DNA from: Amblyornis subalaris
Taxonomy: Eukaryota; Chordata; Aves; Passeriformes; Ptilonorhynchidae
Length of the DNA: 64,000 bases
Reading direction: 5' to 3'
Assembly: GCA_018881555.1 (NCBI GenBank)
Contig: JACAXG010000071.1
Coordinates: forward strand, 2,114,537-2,178,536
Shown here: positions 11,206 through 23,105 of the stretch, piece by piece
Layout of the letters: every line of letters starts with the position of its first letter
Numbering within the stretch: the stretch's first letter is position 1
Translations under genes and position numbers: made by a program
Notes under the pieces: model-generated
The model's database searches: none
Seen by the model: the letters and a program-made list of their open reading frames with translations, nothing else
What the model was told of the DNA's origin: nothing

Positions 11206-13804
11206 TTAAGGCAAGACCACGAGAGACGCTGGCCGGGCTTCCCCACTGTCACCCAGCCCTGTGTGGGGTCTGGGGGAGCAGCCCCCGCCCCTCCCCTGGG
11301 TGAGCGATGTTCACCTGTGCCAGGTGATGCTGCTGCGTCTCCCACCTGCTACCCCAGTCCTCCCCGCTTCCCCCCACTCCCCCAGCCCTCTGGCACTGGG
11401 AAAGGGGGCGCATTACCCAGCTCAGCACCTTCCCCCGACAGCCCAATGCACAATTCCTGTCTCCTGGGGGGCACCCGAGACCCGCCCAGGGCAGCCCAGG
11501 GGCACCTGCAGCCCCACTGGCAGAGCAGCCCCATGGGGCAGCTGGAGGGGGACACCGAGGGGGGACACCCCAAGATGTGGGGTCTATCAAAGCCATCAGC
11601 AGCTTTTGCCCCATCTTCCCTGGGGATACTGATATTGGGGGGGATCTCCTCCCCACCACCCCAGCTCACTCCCCTCCTCTCNCCTGCTTTCTGTCCCTGA
11701 GATACAAAAATAAAAAGTCCCGGGCAGGCTGCAGCTCTGAACTAATATTTAAAATGCAAAATCATGGCAGAGTTCCCCCCCCCCACTCCTTGTCTTGCAG
11801 TAAAACNATATAAACAGAATAAATTACCTTCCCTTGCTGGCTTACGAGAGTCCCTCTCTCCTGACCTGAATTTTAAGTCCTGGCTCGGTTGTAGCACGGA
11901 GCAGCGATGATTTATGGAAAGCCAGCCACTTCTCTGCATATTTTCTCTGTTCAGCCAAGTGGTGGAATTTATCCTTCCTATACCATTACTGGCATTAATA
12001 ACGGGGTGGCCAACGAGCCAGGCCGAGCCCNGAGGGAGCCCTCAGCCGGGAGCTGGGGCCAGCACAGGCACTAATCTCCCGTCACCCACCAAGAACAGCA
12101 CCTTGTCCCCTTGTCACAGGTGGGGAAACCGAGGCAGGGTNTCCCCTGGCTCCAGCACTTCCAGGTTGTGGGCATTAGCAGGTAATGGAGATATTTTTTA
12201 AGGAGAGGGCAATGTGTTGATAAATAACCCCCTTTTCAGCATCGTTTTGAGGAGTATAAAATGGAACACAAGGTCAGTCACTGGGTGAACACTGGATGCT
12301 ATTATTATTNTTATCATTATTATTTAAAAATTCAAGGCATAGACCCGAGGGTTGTTTTTAGGCCGGTGGGGCACCCCACCTCTGAGACCCCGGGGGAACA
12401 GGCTGCAGGAGGGATTAGGGATGATGCTCCAAAGCTGCCACCCCCCAAGGTTTGCAGGAAGAGGGGGCTTACCGGGAGCAGGGATGATCCCCTGGCACAG
12501 AGGAGCTTTAGTGTCTGGGTACAGGAGCCAAACCTGGGGTCCCCATCACCCCAGAAAGGCATCAGCACTCAGGATTCCCGCCTGTCTCCAGCCGCAGGGT
12601 GACCACGGNTGACACCCCAGCAGCTGGGGCCATGCCACCCCCATAGGGGTGTCCCCCACAGCACCTGCATCCCTACATTCCTGCCAGCCAAAGGCCAAGT
12701 GCTCCTTCATCATGGCAAGGAAGGGGGAAAGCTCCCTGTTGGGGTGCTCAGGGGAGTCACCCCAAACCCCACAGCCATGTCCATGTCACCACCAGCAGTG
12801 ACCTGTGACCGTGCTGAGGAAACACCATCGTGAGCTTCTGACTCCCCTGTTCCCTCCCAGAGCAGAATCCCGGGAATAAATTCCTTTTTAAAAGCTGTTG
12901 GGCAAACACCAATGCTATTATTTTTTTTTTTTTCCTGACCTTTTTGCCTCTTTTTTTAGGAAGGGGAAGGTCTGCAGAAGGTGGAAAGTAATCAGGTTTT
13001 GGACCTGGGATAAAAAATAGCTGGAGTAGGTTGGGCTGACTCCTTATAATTAATAGTGTGCCTCGTAATAGGATTCTCCAGCCTTCGGTGCTCCCTGGGA
13101 ACACCTTTTTACATAAGATATTGCTCGCGATGGAGCGGCAGAGTTTTGATTTATGGGGGTTTGGCCTCCAAGAAGCACCTGGGGAGGTGGCCTGGCCNGT
13201 GGGAGGTGTTGGGGCGAGGGGCTGAAGGCAGGGAGGGTGTCTCTGGGGGGCTGGCAGCCAGGTCAGGGGAAAGGGCTTTGTGGGGGAATGTCAGTGAGCT
13301 GGTCCTGGGGCTGAGACCCCTCTGTTCCAAAAGAGAGGAGGAGAGGGGTTTGGGGGCAGGAATAGGCTTTTCTTCCTGCCCAACATCACTGGGTGGTGCT
13401 GAGGGCGTGGGCTCAGCAAGGGAACCAGTCGAGGCTGGGGAGCACCAGCAGGAGCAAGACCCCACACCGCCCAGGAATGGGAGGAAGGAGGGGAGAGAAA
13501 CGTTGGGAGGACACAAAAAACCCCAGGGAGGTGCCACGGCAAAGGGCTAAATACAAACGCAGCACTACAGAGTGGGAATGGGGCAGAGCAGGAAAGCCTG
13601 GAGGAAAGGGAGAATGGGGAAAAGAGTGGGATGAGGGGGAAAAAGGGATCTTAGGGGGTCCAGGATGGGGCACACCCCTCCCCACATGCTGGAGCACCTC
13701 GGAGCCCGCGGGTGTTAGACCCGGCCGGGGATCTCCGTGGATAAATCACCACAACAAACACCTTGCTGTCGTCTGGCCGCAGCCAGCGTGGCAGGAACGG
13801 GAGA

Positions 13805-13895
13805 GGATCGTAATAATTAATAATCATTAGAATAATAATGCATAAAGACAGTAGCAAAGCAATTAGTCAGAGAGGGAGCGCTTGCTAATTGAGGT
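13805..13895. promoter_or_regulatory. TAAT-cluster, candidate LHX5-domain enhancer
   Basis: Within 90 bases there are at least five TAAT/ATTA homeodomain cores, including AATTAATAATCATTAG, plus ATGCATAA, which resembles an octamer or POU half, and CAATTAG and CTAATTGAG. The flanks are GC-rich and lack such cores. The clustering resembles deeply conserved non-coding elements around developmental homeobox genes; conservation is untested. Confidence 0.35.
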
Positions 13896-14137
13896 GGGGA
13901 GCTGCAGCCCAAACAGCCCGGGNAGGAGCAGAGGGAGGGAGGGGAAGGGGGCGGAGGGTTAGGGGTTGCAGAGGAGGATACCTGGAATGTCCCAGGGGAA
14001 GANTGGGATGAGTGGACCCCAGTCCTGCCCTCAGCACAGGCTGCAGTGTGAGCCCCGTGCCTCAGTTTCCCCATCCCTNCATGGATGCCGTGTGTGGAAA
14101 AGGCTGCGCGAGGAGTCCAGCCCTGCGTGCCTCAGCC

Positions 14138-14143
14138 TTTATT
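14138..14143 (-). other. SDSL polyadenylation signal
   Basis: TTTATT on the + strand reads AATAAA on the SDSL strand, about 75 bases past the stop codon, giving a very short 3' UTR. Confidence 0.75.
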
Positions 14144-14216
14144 TTGGTTATTTCGGAAGGAAAGCAAGCGGAGGGTGCCCCCCAGGCTCTGTCGCGTCCC
14201 CTGCCTGGGCTGCGTG

Positions 14217-15957
14217 TCACTCCATGCCCAGCTGGCTCTTCAGGTCCCGCAGCTGGGCCATGTGGATGTTGCTGCCGCCGCACACCACGACCACCACGGA
14301 GGCCAGCGGGGTCGGCAGCCGCCCCTCGCTCTGCAGCCGCTGCAGCCGCCCCGAGTACAGCACGGCCAGGGGGGCCCCGCACGCCGGCTCCACCAGCATC
14401 CGCTCGTCATCTGTGGGGACAGCGCGGGGCGACACCCTGACCACCCGCGGGGCCAGGGGACCCCCGGACCGCAGCACCCGCCGAGGTCCGGTGGCNTCCT
14501 CGTCAGCCCCGGCTGGCCGCACTCACCCAGGAACTGCTCCAGAGCCCGCACGGCCTCCGCGTCCTCCACCACCTGCGAGATGACCCGGCACTCCCGGGCA
14601 CACTCCAGCGCCCGCGCCGCCACCGTCTTGGCTCCCAGGCACTTGGCCACGCTGGGACGGNAGGGAGGGGACGCGGCGGTCACGGCGAGGAGCCCGCGGG
14701 GAGCCGGGCCGGGCCCCCCGGCTCGCAGCACCGAGCGCGGCCGCTCACCTGGTGATGTCGGGCAGGGTGACGAGCCGGCCGGCCCGGAGCGCCTCGTGGA
14801 AGCTGTGAGCGCCCCGCGTCTCGGCGGCGACGATGGGCACGTCCTGCCAGCCCACCTGGCGCAGCCCGGCCACCACACCGGACAGCAGCCCCCCGCCGCC
14901 CACCGCCACCACGATGGCGTCGGGTTTGGCCTCCAGAGAGTCCTTCAGCTCCCGGACCAGGCTGGCGTGACCCTCCCTGCGGGGTGAGGCGGCGGGAGGA
15001 TGCAGCCTGGGGGCGCCCCGAGCCAGCCGGGATCGCAGAGATGGGGACCGGGGGCGGGAGCTGAGTTCTGGCAGCACTCACCACAGCAAGGGGTGGTCAA
15101 AGGGATGGATGCTGAACCAGCCCTCTCTCTCAGCCAGCTCCTGGGCTCTCCTGTTGGCTTCATCCCACACCTGGGGGGGCGGCGGGGCAGTGGGGGCTCA
15201 GCGGGGCTGCGTACAGCCCTCACCCCCCAGGTGTGGGTTCCTTGGGGTGGGGGACACCAGAACGGGTGAGGGTTCCCNGGGTGACCCTGCTGTGATGCCG
15301 GGGTGCAGATGGTGCAGGAGGGCCACATTTCAGGATGGGGTTTGCCAAGCATCAGTGAGCAGGCTGAGGTCAGGCTCAGCCCCCTCTGGTCCCCGCAGAC
15401 CCCGGTTTTGGGGGTACCTTGCCGTAGACCTCGACCGTCGCCCCCAGTTCCTCCAGTTTGCGCACGGGGATGGGGCCGCTGTTGCTGGGGACCACCACGG
15501 TGATGGGCAGCCCCAGCTTCCTGGCCGCGTACGCCGCTGCCAGACCCGCGTTCCCCCCTGGGGGAAGGGGAGGGTCAGGCAGGGCTCGACCCCCCGTAGG
15601 TCCCAGATTCCCCAGGAGCATCCCCCCCAGCCCGAGATGGAGTTACCTGAGGAGCAGATGAAGTGACGGCAGCCCTTCCTGGCGGCCTGAAAGGCAGGAG
15701 AGAGAGAGGGAAGGAGATGGCTGTGTCCCCCCGCCGTGCCCCCCGTGAGGGCAGGAGCAGCCCCCGCCTACGCCGTGCCCACACTTCACCTCCTGGCAGA
15801 GGTGCCCGATGCCGCGGATCTTGAAGGAGCCCGAGGGCTGGACGTTCTCCAGCTTCATGACGACCTTGGTGCCCACGGCCTTGGAGAGGGGCAGGCTCTC
15901 CAGGACGGGCGACACGACGTGGAAGGGCTTCTGGCCCCCGACTGGCTGGGCTGCCAT
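14217..15957 (-). CDS. SDSL: Serine dehydratase-like protein SDSL, complete, 7 coding exons
   Basis: This is a fold-type II PLP enzyme of the SDS/SDSL family, which deaminates L-serine and L-threonine in the cytosol. Exons in transcript order are 15957-15790, 15686-15647, 15557-15418, 15170-15082, 14976-14749, 14651-14527 and 14410-14217. All are GT-AG and in frame, giving 327 aa (I recall 328-329 in mammals). The Schiff-base lysine is K46 in SGSFKIRGIGH, and the phosphate-cradling loop is GGGG at 172-175. The active-site segment reads SSGGNAG (about 68-74). As I remember it, SDSL has this Gly where SDS has Ala, so SDSL is favoured. The minus orientation also matches mammalian SDSL, not SDS. 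The C-terminus (CGGSNI, LGME) looks a little SDS-like. A CAG acceptor-like site lies about 20 bases 5' of the ATG, suggesting an upstream non-coding exon. Confidence 0.9.
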
Positions 15958-16014
15958 GGCCTGACAACGGATGCTGTGCCAGGAAGAGGTGATGGAGTCA
16001 CCGGCTGCTCCCAC

Positions 16015-18790
16015 GGGTCCCCCCCGCAGCCCCAGTGCCCACCCCGGGCTCGGTGTGGAGCACAGGAACGCCTCGGGAGGGACAGGGCTGTCCCCAGTGT
16101 TCCATCTCCAGGATGCAGCAGCACCATGGGCTCTCNCTGGCAGAGCCCCAGGACAGGCTGTGCCCCGCCCTTCTCCATCCTCCTGGTCCCCACACCCGCG
16201 GCGTCCCCAGATNTCTCCTGCGCACCGTCCCCTAACCCAGCCAGGGCCACCCCAGGCTGGGGATTACCTGGTGTCCCCCGGGACCTCGCTGCGCGTCCCC
16301 AGCTCCTCACCCTCCGCCGAGTCTGCGGGACAGAAGGGGCAGAGGTGACGTCGGAGGGGCCGTGCCGGTGTCCNCAGGTCGCCGCGCTCAGTCGCGCAGC
16401 AGGGCAGGGGGCAAGGGTCAGACATTGCCCCGGCAGGGCTGTTTGCTCAGCACTGGGCGGGTTTTACAGCCACGGGGCTGGAGCGGTGCCGGAGGCGCCC
16501 AGCCACGGCCGGGCACGCTGCCGGGTGGCCCGGCGGGGACAGACACGTGCGGCCCCGCCAGCCGGATCCCGGCAGCTTCCACATGCCCGAGAGATGGGAT
16601 GTGGGCTCCCAGGAGATGGGGGAAGAGGAGAGGCAGCTCCCGAATGATTTTGGGGGCCCTCGAGGAGTTGCGCTGGATATTATTGGGTTCAGCCAATAAC
16701 ATGTACCAGCAGATTTTAGGACTTGCCCTCGGACCCCCGGAGTAGCCAGGGCAGCCTGCATACCCCAAATGTCCAGCCAAGACACCCCTCATTGCCTCCA
16801 AACGAGCCATCACTCCCTTCTGCCCACTCTACACCCCACGGCAGCCCTGGAATCCTCTCCGAGCTGCACATCCCAGGGGGACACAGTCCCAAGATGAACC
16901 CCCACTGCTCCAGCTGGCCATGCCAGGCACTCCTTGGAGAGGAGCTGCCCCGAGCAACCCAGCCAGAGCCTGGTCCAGCAGCTCCTGGGCAAACCAGGCA
17001 GAGCCCCCTCCTTTCCTCCAGGACCCCTGCTTGTCACCCAGCCCTGGTGACATCCCCGGGGTAAGGGTCCTACCTCTGCTCTGAGGGGCTGGTTCTGTCC
17101 GCAGCAGGCAAGGAGGAGGAAGATGGGATCTGGAGGAAGGTCCAGNCCTGGCTCCCGGCCCCGCAGCCGCAGAAGCTTCCTCTGTTCCTTCGGCCAAGCT
17201 GGAGCAGCCTGAAAGCAGAGGGCACGGGGAGTGCCAAGGGGGGAACACGGCACGGGAACTGACACACGCCAAACGGGGCGCCATGGGAACCCCCCACTGT
17301 CCCCAGCTCTGCCCCAGTGCCAGGCAGACAGCAGTGAAAGACCCTGGAATATGGGATTTTGGTCCCCTGACCCAAACTGTGCTGCAAACCCCCCCAGAGC
17401 ACCACTGCTGGCGGGCACTGAGCGGGGTGAGAGCTCCAGGACAGCCCTGCTCCTGAGGGAGCCGGTCTTTGGTGGCAACAAAACATCCCTGCTTCCCACA
17501 CCGTCATCAGGCTCCGGAGTGACCAGCACAGAGCACAGCACCGCACCCCTGCACCGAGCCACGCTGCCTTTGGGACACGGGGGACCGGAAATGTGTGGAA
17601 TGATGAGGATTGCTTGAATGGGGGCGTCAGGGGGACACAGCTCCAGCCCCCCTGGGGGCCTTTGGAGCGACCCCCCCAACTTGCACTGGGCAGAGAGGCT
17701 GCAGCCACTTCCCTGGGGATGGGACAGGAGTGAGCCCCTGGTGACAGGAGCTGGGGAAGGGCTGCAAGGAGCCCCCACCAGCTCACAGGGATGAGGCTGG
17801 AGACCCCCTTGGGGAGGACACCACATTTCAGCTCAGCCCCGGGGTCTCCTTCCACCATGCACCCACCTTCCTGTCCCCCCTTTTGCTCCCCTTTGGCCCC
17901 ATCCCTGCCCTGAGGAAGGCAGTCCCAGGCTGTCACCCGGTCACTTCCTTTGGCCAGGGTCCCTGGGTGACACCGTGGCAGCAGCTGGGGTGATATTTAA
18001 CAACTTCATGTTTGTTTTTCCACTTCTAAGAAGACAGAAAAGGGAAGCAGCAACATTCCTGAATTTTCAGTGTGCCCTGTCCNTTCTTGCTGCTCCCTCA
18101 CCGACAGCGATCTGGGGAAACTGAGGCACAGGACCCCAAAAGCAGCTCCCCCCACCACAGGAGCCCACACACCATGGGGACATCAGGGGACATTGGCCCT
18201 GCCTGCCTTGCCTCACCTTACCTGCAACCCGTCCCAGCACAGTGGGGTACGGACACCCTGCCTTCCCCAGGGCACCCATCCCAACTTTTGGGGTGCCAGC
18301 ACCCCAAGAACCAGGGCCTACTGCATCCTANCCCCCTGCAGCCCCCGGGGAGCCCAAGGGGCCCCCAGCCCCGGTGGGAACCTGGTGCCTTCAAAGCGCT
18401 GCCGAGCCGCAGCTCATTAATCCCCCAGTAATGACCTCGTTATTCCTAACGAGGCAGAGCGGATCAAGGGAGCTGCCTAAGAGGATTTTGCACCGGGGGT
18501 TTTGGGGATGGGGGCACACAGGTGCCAGAGGAATGGAAGACAAAAGGGATGAGGACGGTCTCCCACTCCCGGGGGGTGAGCGGTGGGGCTCCCCCCTTTC
18601 AGCAGCAGAGAACCCTTCACAGCCTGCACCCCAAAAGAGCCTGGCCTCGCTGGCCACACACCCTCCCACCAGCAGAGCAGCAGGATCACCCTGTTAATGG
18701 GGGAGGGGGCAAGACCCCTGCATGAGCCCAACCCTTACACAAGCCACCAGAGAATCCCGGCAGAGAGCAAAGCACAGCCACCAGCACAGA
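16015..18790. other. SDSL-PLBD2 interval, expected SDS slot, no gene
   Basis: In mammals this interval holds SDS. Here, on either strand, I find no translation with the family signatures (SGSFKIRGIGH, S-x-GNAG, GGGGLL). Open frames exist because of GC richness but are Pro/Gly/Arg-rich shadows. A stretch at about 18,400-18,460 contains TAAT cores and could be regulatory. Otherwise I see nothing. Confidence 0.6.
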
Positions 18791-18794
18791 GCAC

Positions 18795-18800
18795 TTTATT
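18795..18800 (-). other. PLBD2 polyadenylation signal
   Basis: TTTATT on the + strand gives AATAAA on the PLBD2 strand, about 335 bases past the PLBD2 stop codon. Confidence 0.75.
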
Positions 18801-19134
18801 TGCCACAGCCAAACCAGCTCACTCCCCTCCTCTCTGCCCCCCGGGCGAGCCCCAGCCTCCCAGGACCCGCCTTTTCTGGGAAGAGCCCCCCCAAACCAGG
18901 CATCAGCACCCAGGGAAAGGTCCTGGGGCTGGAGAGCCCCGTGGTGTGGAAAGGACACAGGGGGCTCAGCCCCTCGTGCAGCACAGCCAGGACCCTAAGA
19001 GGCAGAAAGAGCAGGAGGGGCCAGGGTACTACAGAGCTGAGACCCCCACACCCAGCTGCCCCCCCAGAGGGATCCCNCGCGGGACAAACACCCACGGATG
19101 GACGGACAGACGGGATCAGCCCGGCAGCACCGGC

Positions 19135-22100
19135 TCAGTCCCAGTGGACCTTGACCGGGGGGAAGGTCCAGAGGTCGGGGTGACCCATGTGGAGCAGGGA
19201 GCTGCAGGGAGACGTGCTCCAGCGGAAGGGGGGCACGTCATCCCAGGCGGGGCCGCTGACNGCCACCAGCCCGAAGGAGGGCACCATGCCCGAGGAGGTC
19301 ACCTGGAGCCAGGGGAACAAAACAGTCAGCGCCGGGAACGGGCAGCACAGCCCGGGGAGACTGCTGGGGGGGGTGCAGCCCCAAGGAGGAGCCCCCCCAG
19401 GGCTGGCTGGCTCCCACACCTTCATGTCGACGCCGCCGTGGCAGCGCTGGCGCAGGGCCGGGAAGGGGTAGGTGCCGTTGGCGGGGTTGAGGTCGGAGCG
19501 GGCCGAGATGGCGTTCTCGGCGTTCTGGGGCGGGTCGCAGCCCCTGCACCGCGACAGGGGGTCCTGCAGGTAGTTGTTGGAGCTGCGGAAGGGCCGGGAG
19601 AGAGCCACGGTGAAGACACGGGAAAAAAAAACCACCCCCTGCCGACCCCTGGGGGGTGTGGAACAGCCAGGTCTGGGGGTGCCCAGCACGCACCGCATCA
19701 GGCGGATCATGGAGTCCAGGTCGCGGACCAGCGTCTGGTTCCGGCGGAAGATCTGGGCGCGCGGGTTCTTGTCGTAGGTGAACCAGTCGCCGTATTTCCT
19801 CACCAGCTCCAGGTTCCCGCTGGCGTTGAAGATCTCCTCAAAGTACCTGGGGTGGGGGGACCCAGCGAGTCNGCACCCAGTGGCAGGGTGGGGGGCCAGG
19901 CCAGCACTGCTGCCCCCCTTCACGGGGCAGGCTGTGGGGAGGGATGGCACTCACGGCACATTGTAGCTGGCCCAGTAGCCCTCCTGGTACAGCAGCTCTG
20001 TCTTATCGGCCACCACCACCAGGCCCCTGCGCTGGGAGGAACAGCATCGGTCAGAGTAGAGGGGAAAAAGCCAGGGGGATAGTGGGAGGACAGACTGGGA
20101 TGGGGGGAATACATCCTGGGGGTCCCCACTGCAGGGTTCCCACCCCAGCCAGGGGCGCTGGGCACCCATCACCTCTGTACCAGCATCCCCAGAGCCTTTA
20201 GCTATACCCACACCCCACCACCCAGTGACCACACANGGGGCTGGGGCAGGCACAACCCTCAGGGCTTTCCCAAACCCACAGGGATGGGAGAGGAGATGAC
20301 GGGCTCAGGGAGGAACNGGGCCACTCACGGGATCTGCTCCAGCACTGTCAGCACGCCCGGCGCCGGGCTCGCTCTGCCCGGCGTGAAGGCATTGTAGTCC
20401 ACCACCATCCACTGGTTGTTGTACCTGCCGTGGAGAACAGCGAATGCATCCCTCTGGCAGCCAGCCTCTTCCTAGGGAGCTNCCTTCCAATCCCACCCCT
20501 CCAGAACCGATTCCCAGGCCCCATCCCGCCCCACTCACGTGCCGCTGTTGAAGCGCCGGAAGACAGCGGCCCACTCGGGCCCGCTGCGGGCCAGCCGGTT
20601 GGCCACGATGTTCCTCAGCCACTCCAGGACGCTGCCCCGGGGGTCCAGGTACTTCCACAGGGCCGGGTTGTTGTTCCCAATGGTGGTTTCCAGCGCTACC
20701 TGCAGGGACGGGAGCGATGGGGAGGGCAGCGGGGCCGGGGAGGGGTCCCAGAGGACCAGACCCACTCACCAACCCGCTGCTGAGGATGTAGAAGTCATCC
20801 ACGGAGAAGATGGTGCCAGGGTACGAGGAGAACACCTGGACGCTCCCGGGGATCTGGGACTTGCCTGGAGGGGGATGCAGAGGCATCAGAAGGGGGGTGT
20901 GAGGGGCGGCCCCCCCCGCCCAGCCCACGCACCGCCGGCCGAGGCGCGGAAGGGCAGCGTGTACTTCTTGACGACGCGCAGCATGGCCTGGTACGACGTC
21001 CAGGTGTCGTGGGCCACCAGCAGGTCCCGCTGGCCCGGCAGCAGCTTCACCAGGGCGGAGCAGGAGCCCGAGCCCAGGACACGCTGCGGGGAGGAGCGGT
21101 TCAGGGCAGACTCCAGGTCCTCCAGGTCACCCCCCAGCTGCAGCAGCCTGGGGGGAAGAAAGATATGAGGCATCAGGTGAGGGATGCCCCAGCCCACAGA
21201 GCTCTCTGTCTGTCTGTCCATCCGGGCCGGGGGGTTCTCCATCCCAGCCCAGTACAGGCACTGATGTTGGGAGCACCTTGGCAGCCTGAGCAGGGAGAGA
21301 AGGGTGAGCACAGCAGTGCACAGGGGAAACTGAGGCAGGGGCTATGGGAGGAACCCACCATCCAGCCCATGGTGTTGGGAAGAGGAGAACCTGCCTTGGC
21401 TCCATCCTGCCACAGCAGCAGAGGACAAGCACCCAGAGAAGGTGGACAAAGGGGACTGGGAGCAGAACTGGCTATTCCTGGACATGCAGGAATTGTCCCC
21501 GCAGCACCCCAAACCCTGGGACACCCCCCATCACTCTCCACCACCTCTGAGAAAGAGCTTACAGGAAGCCAAAGGGTGCCAGGGTGATCCTGCCCCGGGG
21601 GAAGTCCAGGCGCCCATTGTAGCTGTCCTCCAGCCCCTTCAGCTGCAGCAGGGCCAGGCGTACCTGGGGACAGGGGACAGAGCTGGCACCCGGCTCCCAC
21701 AAAGAGGAGGGGTGAGAGGTTTTGGGGGATGGGCTCCCTCATTCCCCCAGAGGGCACAGCAGATCCGTTGAGTCTCAGTGCTGCTGCAGAGGCACAGGGG
21801 GGAAGTGTCACTGTCAGCAAGGTCATGACTCAGCACCCGTGGCCAAAGGTGACAAAGTCAGCCCCTGTGCACCCCAACCACAGCACATGAGGCTCTGGTG
21901 GGGACAAAGTCACGAGTTACCTCTACTCACCCCAGGAAGGAGGATGACCACATCCTTGTCATCCTATCTGGAGCCTGGCCAGGACATCTCACTGCCCTGT
22001 CCCCTCCTCTGGATTAAAGTTCCAGCTGCCCCAGGAGGATGCAGAGGGGTTCCCCTGGATTGGGGTACCCCATCCTCACCTGGTGCCAGTACTCGGGGTC

Positions 22101-22804
22101 CTGCCCCTTCGCCATCTGCTCCTCCATCCAGGCCAGGTTGGCCTCCAGGTAGTTCCGGAGCTTCTGGCAGTACTCGCTCTCGTACTTGAAGGGGCCGCAG
22201 TATCCCACCATGGTGTTCATCCAGTGCATGTACATCAGCTGCGGGACACGGCCGCGGTGTCACCGGCGGGGACAGCCGGGGGAGGGACCACGCCACGCCC
22301 GCCGGGACCCCATTTCTGGAGGTGTTCCCCCTTACCTGCTCGGTGACGGCAGCCTCGGCGAGCCCGGCGGCGTAAGCCTGCAGGCTGTCATTGTACGAGG
22401 CGTTGGTGGTCACCTCCAGGAAGGCCCAGCTGCGGGGACACGGCCACGGGGGGTCACGGCCACGGGCGGGACGAGGCGCCCCACCAACGATGGCTGCCCC
22501 TGGGCAACCCGCGCCACTCCACCCCCGCTCGGCCCCATGCTACCCCCGTCCCCTGCCACCCGGGTCAGCCCGTCCCGTCCCGCCCCGCCCGGCCCTACCC
22601 GACGTGGGGGATGCGGTCATCGAGGCTGGCCCANGCGACGGCGGCGGGGTGGCGGCCGGGGAGGACGCGCAGCTGCCCGGAGCCGGGATCCAGCAGCACG
22701 GAGACATTGCGGGGCACCGGGGAGGAGGCTGCACTGGCGGAGAGGAGCGGGGACAGGAGCGGGGACAGGAGGGCTGCCGCCAGCAGCGCCCGCGGGGCCG
22801 CCAT
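19135..22804 (-). CDS. PLBD2: Putative phospholipase B-like 2, complete, 12 exons
   Basis: This is a soluble lysosomal N-terminal-nucleophile family protein, targeted through mannose-6-phosphate and matured by cleavage. Exons are 22804-22599, 22429-22336, 22238-22080, 21663-21563, 21147-20933, 20864-20770, 20699-20539, 20424-20329, 20026-19955, 19846-19694, 19582-19420 and 19302-19135. All are GT-AG and in frame, giving 560 aa against about 589 in human as I recall; the difference is mostly N-terminal. An Ala/Leu-rich signal peptide covers about residues 1-26. The likely nucleophile after cleavage is C216 in GSCSALVKLLPG. N-glycosylation sequons include NVS, NAS, NRS, NQT and NGT. Two single Ns (22634, 19261) fall at fourfold-degenerate Ala positions. 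Its physiological substrate is uncertain even in well-studied orthologues. Confidence 0.95.
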
Positions 22805-22859
22805 GGTGGGATAGCGGGGGCGGGGCCAGGGAAGGACCGCGCCCCCGGCAGCGCCGCCG

Positions 22860-23105
22860 CCGTGTGAATGGGGCGGGGCTGGGGCGGGGCTTCGGCATGG
22901 CCACACCCCCAGTGGAGCCCTGGTGATGAACGGGGCGGGATGGTTGGGGCGGAGCGTGAATGTGGCCACGCCCCCAGAGGATCGCCGGGTATGAATGGGG
23001 CCGGGTTGGGGCGGGGCGTGCTCCTGGCCACGCCCCCGCCGCGCTGCCGGGTATGAGCGTCGAGTGGGGCGGGGCTTAGGTGCCAGACGTGGCCACGCCC
23101 CCTGC
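22860..23105. repeat. GC-box minisatellite upstream of PLBD2, about 64 bp x 4
   Basis: Four diverged tandem units each contain a GGGGCGGGGC-like GC box, then a variable spacer and GGCCACRCCC(C). The GGCCAC words start at 22,899, 22,964, 23,026 and 23,091, spacings of 65, 62 and 65. The array starts about 60 bases upstream of the PLBD2 ATG, so it probably overlaps the promoter. GC boxes bind Sp-family factors, and CCACGCCC resembles KLF/Sp sites. Confidence 0.8.

Larger units (their letters stand above)
11156..14130. other. LHX5-SDSL intergenic region, no gene
   Basis: This is a tail-to-tail interval of about 3 kb. It contains an (ATTTT)n run at 11,178-11,205, and two less GC-rich stretches with TAAT cores at 11,700-12,330 and 13,800-13,900. 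No open frame resembles a known protein. Confidence 0.75.

Noticed and set aside
14217..15957. Calling this gene SDS rather than SDSL
   Set aside because: Parts of the C-terminus resemble SDS, but the Gly in SSGGNAG, the ENVQPSGSFKIRGIGH segment and the gene orientation fit SDSL better.
16810..17936. Open frames up to 338 codons on the minus strand in the expected SDS slot
   Set aside because: No dehydratase motifs, shifting composition and overlap with equally long frames on the other strand; consistent with chance in GC-rich DNA.
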